From CAVVNP01 sp963800235 (GTDB lineage Bacteria; Actinomycetota; Acidimicrobiia; Acidimicrobiales; Iamiaceae), in NCBI GenBank assembly GCA_963800235.1, contig CAWDAD010000001.1:868001-932000 (forward strand): a DNA stretch of 64,000 bases, given 5' to 3'. Position 1 is the first letter of the stretch, and every line of letters begins with the position of its first letter. Under the pieces are notes generated by a model. That model did no database searches and was not told the origin of the DNA. It saw only the letters and a list, made by a program, of their open reading frames with translations. Positions 56,397 through 64,000 of the stretch are shown one piece after another. Made by a program: the position numbers and the translations under genes.

Positions 56397-57125
56397 ATGA
56401 GCACCACCACGTCGCCCACCGAGACCTTCGCCACCGCCCCCGCCGGCCCCGCCGACCGGTTCGCCCCGGCCGTCACCTTCGACCTCTACCGGGACATCCA
56501 CAAGGGCATCCGGGCCGAGCTGTTCGCGGTCACCGGTGCCGCCGGCTCGACCGACCCGGGCGACCGCACCGCGGTGGCCGCGCTGGCCGACCACGTCCGC
56601 TCGGTGGCCGACATGCTCGAGGTCCACGCCCACCACGAGGACGAGGGCATCGACCCCGTGCTGCAGGTCCACCTCCCCGAGCTGGCCGAGCAGATCGACG
56701 CCGACCACCAGCTCCTCGACCGCCGCGTCTCGACCATCGCCGAGGTCGCCGCCACCGCGGTCGACGCCGCCGACCCCCGCCGGTTCGTCCAGGGGGTCTA
56801 CCTCGAGCTGGCGTCCTTCGTCAGCGCCTACCTGACCCACCAGGACCTCGAGGAGCGGGTCGTGATGCCGAAGCTCGAGGCCGCCATCGGCGTCGAGGCC
56901 GTCATCGGGATCCACGGCCGCATCCTCGGCGCCATCCCGCCGGCGGAGATGGCCGCCTCCCTGGCCGTGATGCTGCCCGCCATGAACATCGACGACCGGG
57001 TCGAGCTGCTCGGCGGGATGCGCCAGAGCGCGCCGCCCGAGGCGTTCGAGCAGACGATGGGGCTGGCCGCCACCGTGCTGGTCCCCGCCGACCTCGGTGC
57101 CCTCCGCCGGCGACTGGGCCTCTGA
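56397..57125 (+). CDS. Hemerythrin HHE-domain protein
   Basis: A 242-residue protein with a four-helix hemerythrin-like bundle. Probable diiron ligands are His in DIHKGIRAELF, the HAHHEDE cluster, His in DADHQLLDRR and His/Glu in YLTHQDLEERVVMP. The first 30 residues are Thr/Ala/Pro-rich, and the C-terminal 60 residues form an extra helical region. It may bind oxygen or NO or repair iron-sulfur clusters. AGGAG lies 8 nt before ATG 56397, a clear Shine-Dalgarno. It faces away from two split-barrel flavin genes, hinting at a shared redox theme. Confidence 0.87.
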   Translation: MSTTTSPTETFATAPAGPADRFAPAVTFDLYRDIHKGIRAELFAVTGAAGSTDPGDRTAVAALADHVRSVADMLEVHAHHEDEGIDPVLQVHLPELAEQIDADHQLLDRRVSTIAEVAATAVDAADPRRFVQGVYLELASFVSAYLTHQDLEERVVMPKLEAAIGVEAVIGIHGRILGAIPPAEMAASLAVMLPAMNIDDRVELLGGMRQSAPPEAFEQTMGLAATVLVPADLGALRRRLGL

Positions 57126-57212
57126 GCCACCGTCCCGTCACACCACCGCCCCCGTCACGCCACCGCCCGCGGCCGCCGGCTCCTGCCCGGCGGCCGCGGC
57201 GCGCCCGGGGCC

Positions 57213-57247
57213 GGGTGCCCGGTGCCGGGTGCCGGGTGCCGGGTGCC
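57213..57247 (+). repeat. Short tandem repeat of 7 bp (GGTGCCG, about five units)
   Basis: Five consecutive units close to GGTGCCG lie in the gap between hemerythrin and the methyltransferase, ending about 14 nt before the latter's GTG. The first and last units differ by one base. Confidence 0.8.
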
Positions 57248-57260
57248 AAGCTGCGGGCCG

Positions 57261-58025
57261 GTGGCCGACGAACCCCGCACCCGGCTCGAGCGCTACACGG
57301 CCGCCCGCACGGCGGTCGGCGACCGCACGGTGCTCGAGGGGCTCCACGCGGTGAAGCACGCCCTCCGGTTCGGAGCGGAGCTCACCGACGTGGTCAGCAC
57401 CGACCTCGGCGCGATCCTCGACCTGGCCCGGGCGGTCGCGCCGGATGTGGTCGACGAGCTGCAGACCCGCGCCGACCCGATCGATCCGGCCGCCTTCGCC
57501 GAGCTCGCCCCTCGCCCGCCGGCCACCCCCCTGCTCGCCCTCGGCCCGGTCGTCCGGGCCCGTGCCGCCGCGGTGCTGGCCACCTGCTCCGGCGGGGCGC
57601 GCCCGGTGGTGGTGCTCGACGACCCCCGCCACCACGGCAACACCGGCGCGGTGATCCGGGTGGCGGCGGCGGCGGGGGCCGAGGGCGTGCTGACGACGGG
57701 TGGCCTCGATCCGTGGGGACCGACCGTCGTCCGGACGGCCGCCGGGCTGCACCACGCGCTGGCCGTCGGTCGCGTTGCCGACGCCGGTCCCGCCCTCGTC
57801 ACCGAGCGGCCGGTCGTGGCGCTCGACCCCGACGGGTCGCACCGGCGCGTCGGCGATCTCCCGCTCCACTCGGTGCTGGTCTTCGGCAGCGAGCGGCGGG
57901 GGCTGTCGGCCGCCGCCCGGGCGAGGGCCGACGTGACGGTGGGCCTCCCGATGCGACCGGGCGTGTCCAGCCTGAACCTGGCCACCTCGGTGGCCGCCAC
58001 GCTCTACCTGCTCGCCGCCCGCTGA
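57261..58025 (+). CDS. TrmH/SpoU-family RNA 2'-O-methyltransferase
   Basis: A SPOUT methyltransferase of 254 residues that methylates ribose in tRNA or rRNA. An N-terminal substrate-binding domain of about 95 residues includes VLEGLHAVKHALRFGAEL. The knotted SPOUT domain carries motif 1 LDDPRHHGNTGAVIRVAAAAGAEGVLTTGG, motif 2 VLVFGSERRGLSAAA and motif 3 LPMRPGVSSLNLATSVAATLYLL. Start GTG 57261 follows CAAGCT (57247-57252) by 8 nt. The exact target cannot be told from sequence. Confidence 0.88.
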   Translation: MADEPRTRLERYTAARTAVGDRTVLEGLHAVKHALRFGAELTDVVSTDLGAILDLARAVAPDVVDELQTRADPIDPAAFAELAPRPPATPLLALGPVVRARAAAVLATCSGGARPVVVLDDPRHHGNTGAVIRVAAAAGAEGVLTTGGLDPWGPTVVRTAAGLHHALAVGRVADAGPALVTERPVVALDPDGSHRRVGDLPLHSVLVFGSERRGLSAAARARADVTVGLPMRPGVSSLNLATSVAATLYLLAAR

Positions 58026-58037
58026 CCGGCGACGGGC

Positions 58038-59033
58038 TCAGAGGAGATCGCCCAGGGCGCCCTTGGTGTGCTCGATCGAGTCGGCCATCGACCGGTGGCC
58101 CGCCGCCTTCGGGTGGTACCAGACGTGGAGGTCGACCGCCGGGCTCGGCGCCTGGATCCAGAGGTCGGGGTTCGTGGCCTGCGGCTCGTAGGGCTCGGCG
58201 GCGGTGATCTCGTGGCCGGCGAAGCCCGGCGCGGTCGACACGTAGCTCACCGCGTCGCGTCCGAGCTCCTTGTTCACCTTGGTGACCGTCTCGGCCTCGA
58301 TGCGGGAGCCGGTGATCTGGAGCTGCCGGAGGCGGGCGCCGATCTCGACGGTGGTGCCGCCCGGGCCGGCCCCGGTCAGCGTGGTGCTCGCCTCCAGGTA
58401 CGGGTAGCCCACCAGCACGATGCGGGTCTTCGATCCGCCGTGGCGGGCGATCGAGGTGAGCACCTGGTCGAGGTGGTCGGCGTACATGCCGCTCGACAGC
58501 AGCGTCTCGGCGCCGTCGAGCAGGAGCGCGCAGCCGGACGCGTCGTACTGCGGGCCCGCTGCGTTGCGGCTGAACAGGCAGCTGGCGACGATGCCGGTGA
58601 AGTTGGCGTCGTTGCCGCCGATGCTCAGCATCACCAGGTCGGTCGAGGGCGTCACCGCCTCGATCTGCGGGGGCTGGCCGGCGAAGCTGCCGTCGATCGA
58701 CGCGGTGGTGGCGCCGCTGCAGGCGTTCACGTCGACGGTCACCTGGCGGTGGGTCCTCGCCTGGATGTCGGCGCCGACCACGTGGCCGTAGTCGTTGGCC
58801 GAGCGGAAGCACTGGGGCGGTCCGGAGTAGTCGCCGGCGGCGTTGCCGGCGGAGTACGAGTCGCCGAGCACCACCAGGTGCACCGCCCCCGAGGACCCCG
58901 ACGACGAGCCCGACCCGGCGTCCGAGGCGGACGATCGCGAGCCGGCGCCCGAGGACCCTCCGGACGAGCAGGCGGCGATCAGCGCCATCGTCGCCGTCAC
59001 CAGAACCAGCAGGCGCAGCCGCCGTCGCTCCAT
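58038..59033 (-). CDS. SGNH/GDSL-type esterase lipoprotein
   Basis: A 331-residue secreted hydrolase. The signal peptide ends in a lipobox ALIAACSS, so it should be anchored to the membrane, followed by a Ser/Gly-rich linker of about 30 residues. SGNH blocks are complete: block I VVLGDSYSAGNAAGDY with the nucleophile Ser, block III SIGGNDANF, block V DLHVWYHPKAAGHRSMA with Asp and His. Several cysteines (QCFRSANDY, NACSGATT, SCLF, GCALL) suggest disulfides, as in Streptomyces and mycobacterial relatives. Start ATG 59033 with GGGAGG about 9 nt upstream. Likely esterase or lipase; substrate unknown. Confidence 0.9.
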   Translation of the reverse strand: MERRRLRLLVLVTATMALIAACSSGGSSGAGSRSSASDAGSGSSSGSSGAVHLVVLGDSYSAGNAAGDYSGPPQCFRSANDYGHVVGADIQARTHRQVTVDVNACSGATTASIDGSFAGQPPQIEAVTPSTDLVMLSIGGNDANFTGIVASCLFSRNAAGPQYDASGCALLLDGAETLLSSGMYADHLDQVLTSIARHGGSKTRIVLVGYPYLEASTTLTGAGPGGTTVEIGARLRQLQITGSRIEAETVTKVNKELGRDAVSYVSTAPGFAGHEITAAEPYEPQATNPDLWIQAPSPAVDLHVWYHPKAAGHRSMADSIEHTKGALGDLL

Positions 59034-59139
59034 CCTCGGTACCTCCCGGTCGCAGCTGCGGAGCCCGCAGGCCGGTCCCACGACCGACCGGCGGACCGTA
59101 CCCGTCGACGCACCGCCGGTCTGCGATGATCCTGCGGCC

Positions 59140-60897
59140 ATGCCTCAGCACCAGCGCACGGGGTTGCGCTACACCGCCGAACGGGTGGCTCGGGGCATCG
59201 GCATCATCGCCAACGTCCGGCGCGAGCCGGCCGGACCGCGACCCGAGCCGGTGGCTTCCGAGGACCCGCAGCAGGCGCAGCGTCCTCGCACCACCGTCGA
59301 CGCGACCCTCGAACCGGGCGCCGGCGAGCGCTACCGGCTGCTGCGCTGGGGTCCCGGCGAGCCCATGCAGCGTCGCGAGGACCTCGGCGTCCGTCGCACC
59401 GACCACCCGGCGCCCCGGACGACGTCGACCTCGCTGCTCTACTTCGCCCACCACACCGACGTGCACCTCTGCGACGCCCAGTCGCCGGCGCGCATGGAGC
59501 CCGGCGAGCGGCTGGCGTGGATCAACCCGGGCACCGACGCCGGTCACCGCCCCCAGGAGCTGTGCACGGTCCAGGTCCTCGACTCGATGGTGCGGGCCAC
59601 CAACGCCCTCGCCACCAGCCCCGAGACCGGCGCGCCCATGGCGTTCTGCATCCAGACGGGCGACAACACCGACAACCGCGAGCAGGCCGAGGTCCGCTGG
59701 TTCGTCGACGTGCTCGACGGTCGGTCGGTCACGCCGACCACCGGCGACCGCCGCCGCTACGAAGGGGTGCAGGCCGGCGACCGCGCCCCGTGGGCGTACC
59801 ACCCCGAGGGCCCCAGCCGGGACCCCTACCGCCGCTACGGGTTCCCCGAGCTGCCCGGGTTCCTCGCCGCCGCCACCACCGGCTTCGAGCCGGCCGGCAT
59901 CGCCGTGCCCTGGCTGACCGTGCTCGGCAACCACGACACCATCTGGCAGGGCACCTTCGGGGCGCTGCCGCCGGTCCGCTTCGACCGGGCCGGCGCCGCG
60001 CTGGCCCGGTCCACCCGCAAGCCGACCACCATCCGCTCGCTCGCCATGGTGACCGCGCTCGCCTCGCTCGACGCCGACCGGTCGCTGCGGCGGTGGACCT
60101 CGGGCACCGAGCCGGGCCCCCTCCGCAGCTCCCAGATCGTGGTCGCCGACGGCGCCGCCCGCCGCCCCCTCTCCCGGCGCGAGCTGCTCACCGCCTACTT
60201 CGACACCGCCGAGCGGCCCGGCCCGGTCGGCCACGGCTTCACCCGCGGCAACGTCGACACCGGCACCGCCTACTGGTCACGGCCGCACGGCTCCGCCTTC
60301 CAGCTCGTCGGGCTCGACACCAACAACCAGACCACGGGCTCGGAGGGTCGGGTCGGGCCCCGGCAGTTCGCCTGGCTGGGCGAGCAGCTCGCCGCCGCCC
60401 GGGCCGCCGGTCGCATGGTGGTGGTCTTCAGCCACCACAACTCCTGGACCACGACCAACTCGGTCGACGACGACGCCGACCCCGGTCGGGCCCACGACGG
60501 GGGCGATCTGCTGGCGACGATGCTCGCCCACCCGAACGTGATCCTGTGGGTCAACGGCCACTCCCACGAGAACCGCATCCTCGCCCACCGGGCGCCGAGC
60601 GGCGCCGGCGGGTTCTGGGAGCTGAACACCGCCAGCTGCATCGACTTCGGCCAGCAGAGCCGGACCGTGGAGGTCGTCGACAACGGCGACGGCACGCTGT
60701 CGGTGCTGACCGCCTCGGTCGACCACGCCGCCCCGCCCTCGGTCCCGGTCCGGCGCGACGGTCGCTACCGGCCCGAGGAGCTGGCCTCGCTCAGCCGGGA
60801 GCTGGCCGCCAACGACGCCCGGTGGATCGATCCCTTCGGCCAGCGGGGCCGCCTCGAGGACCGCAACGCCGAGCTGGTGCTGCCCCGCCCCTTCTGA
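59140..60897 (+). CDS. Metallophosphoesterase, PPA1498/TIGR03767-type
   Basis: A 585-residue calcineurin-like phosphoesterase. Dinuclear metal motifs in order: HHTDVHL (D-x-H), IQTGDNTDN (GD), VLGNHDTIWQG (GNHD), VVFSHHNSW and VNGHSHENRI. The long insertions between motifs, the N-terminal RERVxRG-like segment (YTAERVARGIG) and the C-terminal ELASLSRELAANDAR match a large actinobacterial family of unknown substrate. No convincing signal peptide is visible. It ends at a convergent hairpin. Confidence 0.88.
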   Translation: MPQHQRTGLRYTAERVARGIGIIANVRREPAGPRPEPVASEDPQQAQRPRTTVDATLEPGAGERYRLLRWGPGEPMQRREDLGVRRTDHPAPRTTSTSLLYFAHHTDVHLCDAQSPARMEPGERLAWINPGTDAGHRPQELCTVQVLDSMVRATNALATSPETGAPMAFCIQTGDNTDNREQAEVRWFVDVLDGRSVTPTTGDRRRYEGVQAGDRAPWAYHPEGPSRDPYRRYGFPELPGFLAAATTGFEPAGIAVPWLTVLGNHDTIWQGTFGALPPVRFDRAGAALARSTRKPTTIRSLAMVTALASLDADRSLRRWTSGTEPGPLRSSQIVVADGAARRPLSRRELLTAYFDTAERPGPVGHGFTRGNVDTGTAYWSRPHGSAFQLVGLDTNNQTTGSEGRVGPRQFAWLGEQLAAARAAGRMVVVFSHHNSWTTTNSVDDDADPGRAHDGGDLLATMLAHPNVILWVNGHSHENRILAHRAPSGAGGFWELNTASCIDFGQQSRTVEVVDNGDGTLSVLTASVDHAAPPSVPVRRDGRYRPEELASLSRELAANDARWIDPFGQRGRLEDRNAELVLPRPF

Positions 60898-60905
60898 GCC
60901 GCCCG

Positions 60906-60928
60906 TCCGCCGGGGACGACCCGGCGGA
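60906..60928. terminator. Bidirectional terminator hairpin
   Basis: Perfect 9-bp arms TCCGCCGGG and CCCGGCGGA with loop GACGA, in the 37-bp gap between the convergent phosphoesterase and MMPL genes. Confidence 0.6.
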
Positions 60929-60934
60929 GCGCGC

Positions 60935-63157
60935 TCAGACGTCGACGGTCTGGCGCTCGACGCCGGGTCCGTCGGGCTCGGCGGTCGGGGCCGGGCGCGA
61001 CCCGGCTCCACCGGGAGCGGTCGCCGTGGCCGCTGGGGAGGAGCCCTCGATGTGGATGTGCGGCAGCACCCGGTCGAGCCACCTCGGCATCCACCAGTTG
61101 GTGCTGCCGAGCAGCTCCATCGTCGCCGGCACGAGCACCATCCGCACGACGGAGGCGTCCACCAGCACCGCCACCGCCATGCCGAGGCCGAACTCCTTCA
61201 CGACCCGGCTGTCGGCGAAGACGAAGGAGGCGAAGACGCACGCCATGATGGCGGCGGCCGCGGTGATGACCCGGGCGGTGTGGGAGAGGCCGTCGCTGAC
61301 CGCGGTGGCGTTCACCCCGGTGTGGTCCCACTCCTCCTTGATCCTGGTCAGGAGGAAGACCTCGTAGTCCATCGACAGGCCGAAGAGGATGGCGAACATC
61401 GTCATCGGCATGAAGCTCTCGATCGGGCCGGTGCTCCCGAGCCCGATCAGGGTCCGGCCCCACCCCCACTGGAACACCGCCACCAGCACGCCGTAGGCGG
61501 CGCCGATCGACAGCAGGTTCATGATCACCGCCTTGAGCGGCACGAGGACCGAGCGGAACACCGCGAGCAGGAGCACGAAGCTGAGCACCAGCACGGCCCC
61601 GATGAAGAACGGCAGGCGGGCGCCGAGCAGGGAGGCCAGGTCGTCGAAGGCGGCGGTGACCCCGCCGACGTGGGCCTGCAGGCCGGTGCCGGCGGTGAGT
61701 CGGGGGAAGGTGTCGTCGCGCAGGCGGTGGATGAGCTGCACCGTCTGGGCCGCCTCGGGACCGGTGGTCGGGATGACCTGCATGACCGCGGCGCCGCCGG
61801 ACGGGCTGGACAGGGCCGGCGTCACGCTGGCCACACCGGGCACCTTGGCCACCGCCGCCGAGACGGCGGGCAGCTTCGCCTGCGCCGCCTCGTTCGGCAC
61901 GTCGAAGGCGACGAGCAGGGGTCCGTTGAAGCCGGGCCCGAAGCCCTTCTCCAGCAGGGCGTAGGCCTGGTGGGTGGTGTCCGACGCCGGTAGCGAGCTG
62001 GCGTCGGAGGTGCCGAGGCGGATCGAGAGCACCGGCCAGGAGAGGGTCAGCAGGATGATGAGCCCGACCGCGGCGAACGGCCACGGACGGCGCTGGATGG
62101 CACGGCTCCACCGGTACCAGAAGCCCTTCAGGTCGACCCGGCTGGCGTCGGCGGCCCACGGCAGGGCCAGTCGGTCGATGGTGTGGCCCACGAAGCCGAG
62201 CACCGCCGGTAGCAGGGTGAGCGAGCAGGCCATGGTGACGAGCACGGCCACCGCGGCGCCGAGCGCCATGCCGTTCACGAAGTCGATGCCCATGGCGAAC
62301 ATGCCGAGCAGCGAGATCACGACCGTGCACCCGGCGAACACCACCGCCTTGCCCGAGGTGGAGATCGCCTCGGTGGTGGCCTGGGCCGGGTCCTTGCCCT
62401 CCGACAGCCCCTGCCGGTAGCGCGTGACGATGAAGAGGGCGTAGTCGATGCCCACGCCGATGCCGATCATGGTCGCCAGCTCGATCACGAAGCTCGGCAT
62501 GGTCACCACGTTCGACAGCAGGTTGACCGAGGCCAGCCCGACGCCCACGCCGAAGAGGGCGGTGCCGATGGGCAGGCCCATGGCCAGCACCGAGCCGAAG
62601 GCGACGATCAGGATCACGACGGCGGCGAGGAGCCCGATGCCCTCGCTGTCGATCTTCTCCTGGGCGGCGAACTGCGAGGCCGACAGCTCCACCTGCAGCC
62701 CGTCGCCGCGAGCGCCTTGGACCAGGTGCTCGACCCGGTCGACCAGGGTCGGCGGGAGGATCGACGGGTCGTCGAACTGCACCCGGGCGTAGGCGACGGT
62801 GCCGTCGGGCGAGACCTGCTTGAAGGCCCCGGGATCGAAGGGCCCGACCGCCCCGCGGACGCCAGGCACCTTGCCGAGCTGCTGGACGAGGGTGTCGATC
62901 CGAGCCTTGGTCGCCGGCGCCGACACGGGCCCGGTCGAGGCGAACACCACATCGGTCGAGGCCCCCGCCGCGGCGGAGAACTTGGAGGTCAGCAGGTCCT
63001 GGGCCTTCTGGGCGTCGCTGTCGGGGAGGTGGAAGGACAGCGCGAACCGGCTACCGCCGGCCGAGGAGAGGACGTTCACCCCGATCAGGAGCACCAGCCA
63101 CGCCGCCAGCACGATCCGCCGACGGCGATGGCACCATCCGGCCACCCTCTCGAGCAC
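60935..63157 (-). CDS. MMPL-family (RND) transporter
   Basis: A second MMPL exporter of 740 residues, with the usual two-fold layout. Proton-relay motifs appear as TMIGIGVGIDYALFIVTRYRQG and FAILFGLSMDYEVFLLTRIKEEW. GFWYRWSRAIQRRPWPFAAVG marks the mid-protein junction, and the C-terminal STNWWMPRWLDRVLPHIHIEG is followed by a 40-residue Pro/Ala-rich cytoplasmic tail. Start GTG 63157 is chosen because GGGAGG lies 5 nt upstream; the longest frame (63259) adds 34 unlikely residues. Unlike the MMPL gene at 52 kb, no TACCCC(N2)GGGGTA operator is seen. Confidence 0.92.
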   Translation of the reverse strand: MLERVAGWCHRRRRIVLAAWLVLLIGVNVLSSAGGSRFALSFHLPDSDAQKAQDLLTSKFSAAAGASTDVVFASTGPVSAPATKARIDTLVQQLGKVPGVRGAVGPFDPGAFKQVSPDGTVAYARVQFDDPSILPPTLVDRVEHLVQGARGDGLQVELSASQFAAQEKIDSEGIGLLAAVVILIVAFGSVLAMGLPIGTALFGVGVGLASVNLLSNVVTMPSFVIELATMIGIGVGIDYALFIVTRYRQGLSEGKDPAQATTEAISTSGKAVVFAGCTVVISLLGMFAMGIDFVNGMALGAAVAVLVTMACSLTLLPAVLGFVGHTIDRLALPWAADASRVDLKGFWYRWSRAIQRRPWPFAAVGLIILLTLSWPVLSIRLGTSDASSLPASDTTHQAYALLEKGFGPGFNGPLLVAFDVPNEAAQAKLPAVSAAVAKVPGVASVTPALSSPSGGAAVMQVIPTTGPEAAQTVQLIHRLRDDTFPRLTAGTGLQAHVGGVTAAFDDLASLLGARLPFFIGAVLVLSFVLLLAVFRSVLVPLKAVIMNLLSIGAAYGVLVAVFQWGWGRTLIGLGSTGPIESFMPMTMFAILFGLSMDYEVFLLTRIKEEWDHTGVNATAVSDGLSHTARVITAAAAIMACVFASFVFADSRVVKEFGLGMAVAVLVDASVVRMVLVPATMELLGSTNWWMPRWLDRVLPHIHIEGSSPAATATAPGGAGSRPAPTAEPDGPGVERQTVDV

Positions 63158-63274
63158 GTGTCCCTCCCAGGTCCCTCGTCCGGCGATCATCGATGCGGCG
63201 TCCGGGGGACGGCCGACCCGGTCCAATCGGCGCGTTCCGCCCACACGTGAGCGTGTCATGCCCGCCCGGCCCGG

Positions 63275-64000
63275 TCACCCCTTGCAGGTCACCCCCGGGG
63301 GCGGGTCACCGGGCACCCGGCCGACCGGCTCGGTGATGGTGTCGCCGTGGCCGGCGGGCACGGTGCTGGACGGCGTGCCGGTGCCCGACGAGCTGCTCGT
63401 GCCCGACGCCGAGGTGGTCGGGGTGCCGGCCGCCGTGCCCGGCGGGCGGGCGACGGGGTCGACGGTCGTGAAGTCGGTGCCGGCCACGAGCACGACGGCG
63501 TCGGGGGCGAGGGTCGGATCGGGGACGAGGGTGGCGCCGGAGGTCAGGTGGCGGGCCAGCAGGTCGGCCCCCTCCTGGCTGTCCCCGCCGTAGCGGATCT
63601 GGGTCCGGTCGATCAGACCGAGGCCGATCTCGCTGCCGTTGCCCCAGCGGGCGATGTGGAAGCCGGACGCCTGCAGCGCCCCCGAGATGTTGGCGCCGAG
63701 GCTGGCGTCGTTCGTGCCGTTCAGCACGGTGACGTGGACGTCGCCCTCGGTCGTCGGCGGCAGCGGATCGCGGAAGCGGTCGAGGACCGGGGTGGCCAGC
63801 ACGTCGTCCATCTTCAGCACCTGGGCCCCGCCGGCGGTGGTGTAGGGCATCACCGGCAGGCTCACGGTGTCGAGCTTCGACGGGTCGAAGTCGGCGAAGC
63901 GGTGGGCCAGGGCCAGCAGGTCGCTGACCGAGAGGCCGGTGTCGATGCTGACGTTGTCGATGCCCACCTGCACCAGCTGGTTGAGCGTCACCGGGTTGGA
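63275..64000 (-). CDS. LCP (LytR-CpsA-Psr) family protein with C-terminal LytR_C domain, 5' end beyond window
   Basis: The C-terminal 241 residues of a cell-wall ligase-type protein that attaches glycopolymers to peptidoglycan. NPVTLNQLVQVGIDNVSIDTGLSVSDLLALAHRFADFDPSKLDTVSLPV is the end of the LCP catalytic domain. VHVTVLNGTNDASLGANISGALQASGFHIARWG begins a LytR_C domain. The tail is Thr/Ser/Pro-rich and extracellular. The frame is open to the window edge, so the start, membrane anchor and catalytic arginines are not visible. MMPL follows it downstream after 117 bp. Confidence 0.85.
   Translation of the reverse strand, partial: SNPVTLNQLVQVGIDNVSIDTGLSVSDLLALAHRFADFDPSKLDTVSLPVMPYTTAGGAQVLKMDDVLATPVLDRFRDPLPPTTEGDVHVTVLNGTNDASLGANISGALQASGFHIARWGNGSEIGLGLIDRTQIRYGGDSQEGADLLARHLTSGATLVPDPTLAPDAVVLVAGTDFTTVDPVARPPGTAAGTPTTSASGTSSSSGTGTPSSTVPAGHGDTITEPVGRVPGDPPPGVTCKG

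Overview
The window is a very GC-rich (by eye above 70%), tightly packed bacterial chromosome segment with no insertion sequences, prophage genes or CRISPR array. Gene content points to the Actinomycetota: a fused E2-E1 2-oxoglutarate dehydrogenase (Kgd type), the NucS mismatch endonuclease, two MMPL transporters, a UvrD helicase with a C-terminal HRDC-like segment, an EphD-like hydrolase/SDR fusion, a Rho with a long low-complexity insertion and an LCP/LytR_C cell-wall protein. Many SDR, acyl-CoA and amidohydrolase genes and many GTG starts fit an Acidimicrobiia-like lineage (Iamia relatives). That lineage call is inference.

Layout. 0-6.7 kb: the left edge cuts an N-acetylglutaminylglutamine amidotransferase gene (compatible solute), followed by a frameshifted alpha/beta hydrolase, a malonyl-CoA synthetase-like ligase, a two-gene DrrAB-type ABC exporter and an SDR. 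6.7-15.1 kb: kgd, a small membrane protein, an amidohydrolase, a 306-bp repeat-filled gap, a quinone oxidoreductase and the ribosome ATPase EttA. 15.1-18.4 kb: a GAF/PAS diguanylate cyclase and CorA. 18.4-24.0 kb: EphD-like fusion and the sulfate-activation cluster cysC-cysN-cysD with divergent cysQ; cysN and cysD each carry one frameshift. 24-30.7 kb: SDR, a frameshifted GAF/PAS/SpoIIE phosphatase, enoyl-CoA hydratase, ABC1 kinase and nucS. 30.7-34.1 kb: MaoC hydratase, SDR, metal-receptor protein and a bPH2/SHOCT protein in one leftward run. 34.1-41.9 kb: UvrD helicase, DUF2505 protein, lipoprotein, SDR, thioesterase, xthA, an unusual NYN-S1-histone-H1-tail protein and a HAD phosphatase. 41.9-51.4 kb: rho and a leftward amino-acid run: response regulator, argS, lysA, hom, thrC and a phosphoglycerate-mutase-like protein that probably serves as homoserine kinase. 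51.5-54.4 kb: tRNA-Arg(CCG), a CsoR/CstR-type repressor and an MMPL transporter sharing a palindromic operator. 54.4-64 kb: flavin/GAF sensor-like genes, hemerythrin, rRNA methyltransferase, SGNH esterase, metallophosphoesterase, a second MMPL transporter and the cut end of an LCP protein.

Three patterns run through the window. First, about twenty genes have a -10-like hexamer (mostly TANNNT) ending 6-8 nt before an ATG or GTG, as expected for leaderless transcripts. Second, many neighbouring genes overlap by 4 nt (ATGA or GTGA), so translational coupling is common. Third, five genes each carry one 1-bp indel, mostly in short G/C runs, and each is restored to a normal family length by correcting one base. 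This looks like base-call error more than decay. A two-hairpin repeat element recurs in two intergenic regions, with different stem sequences but identical loops.
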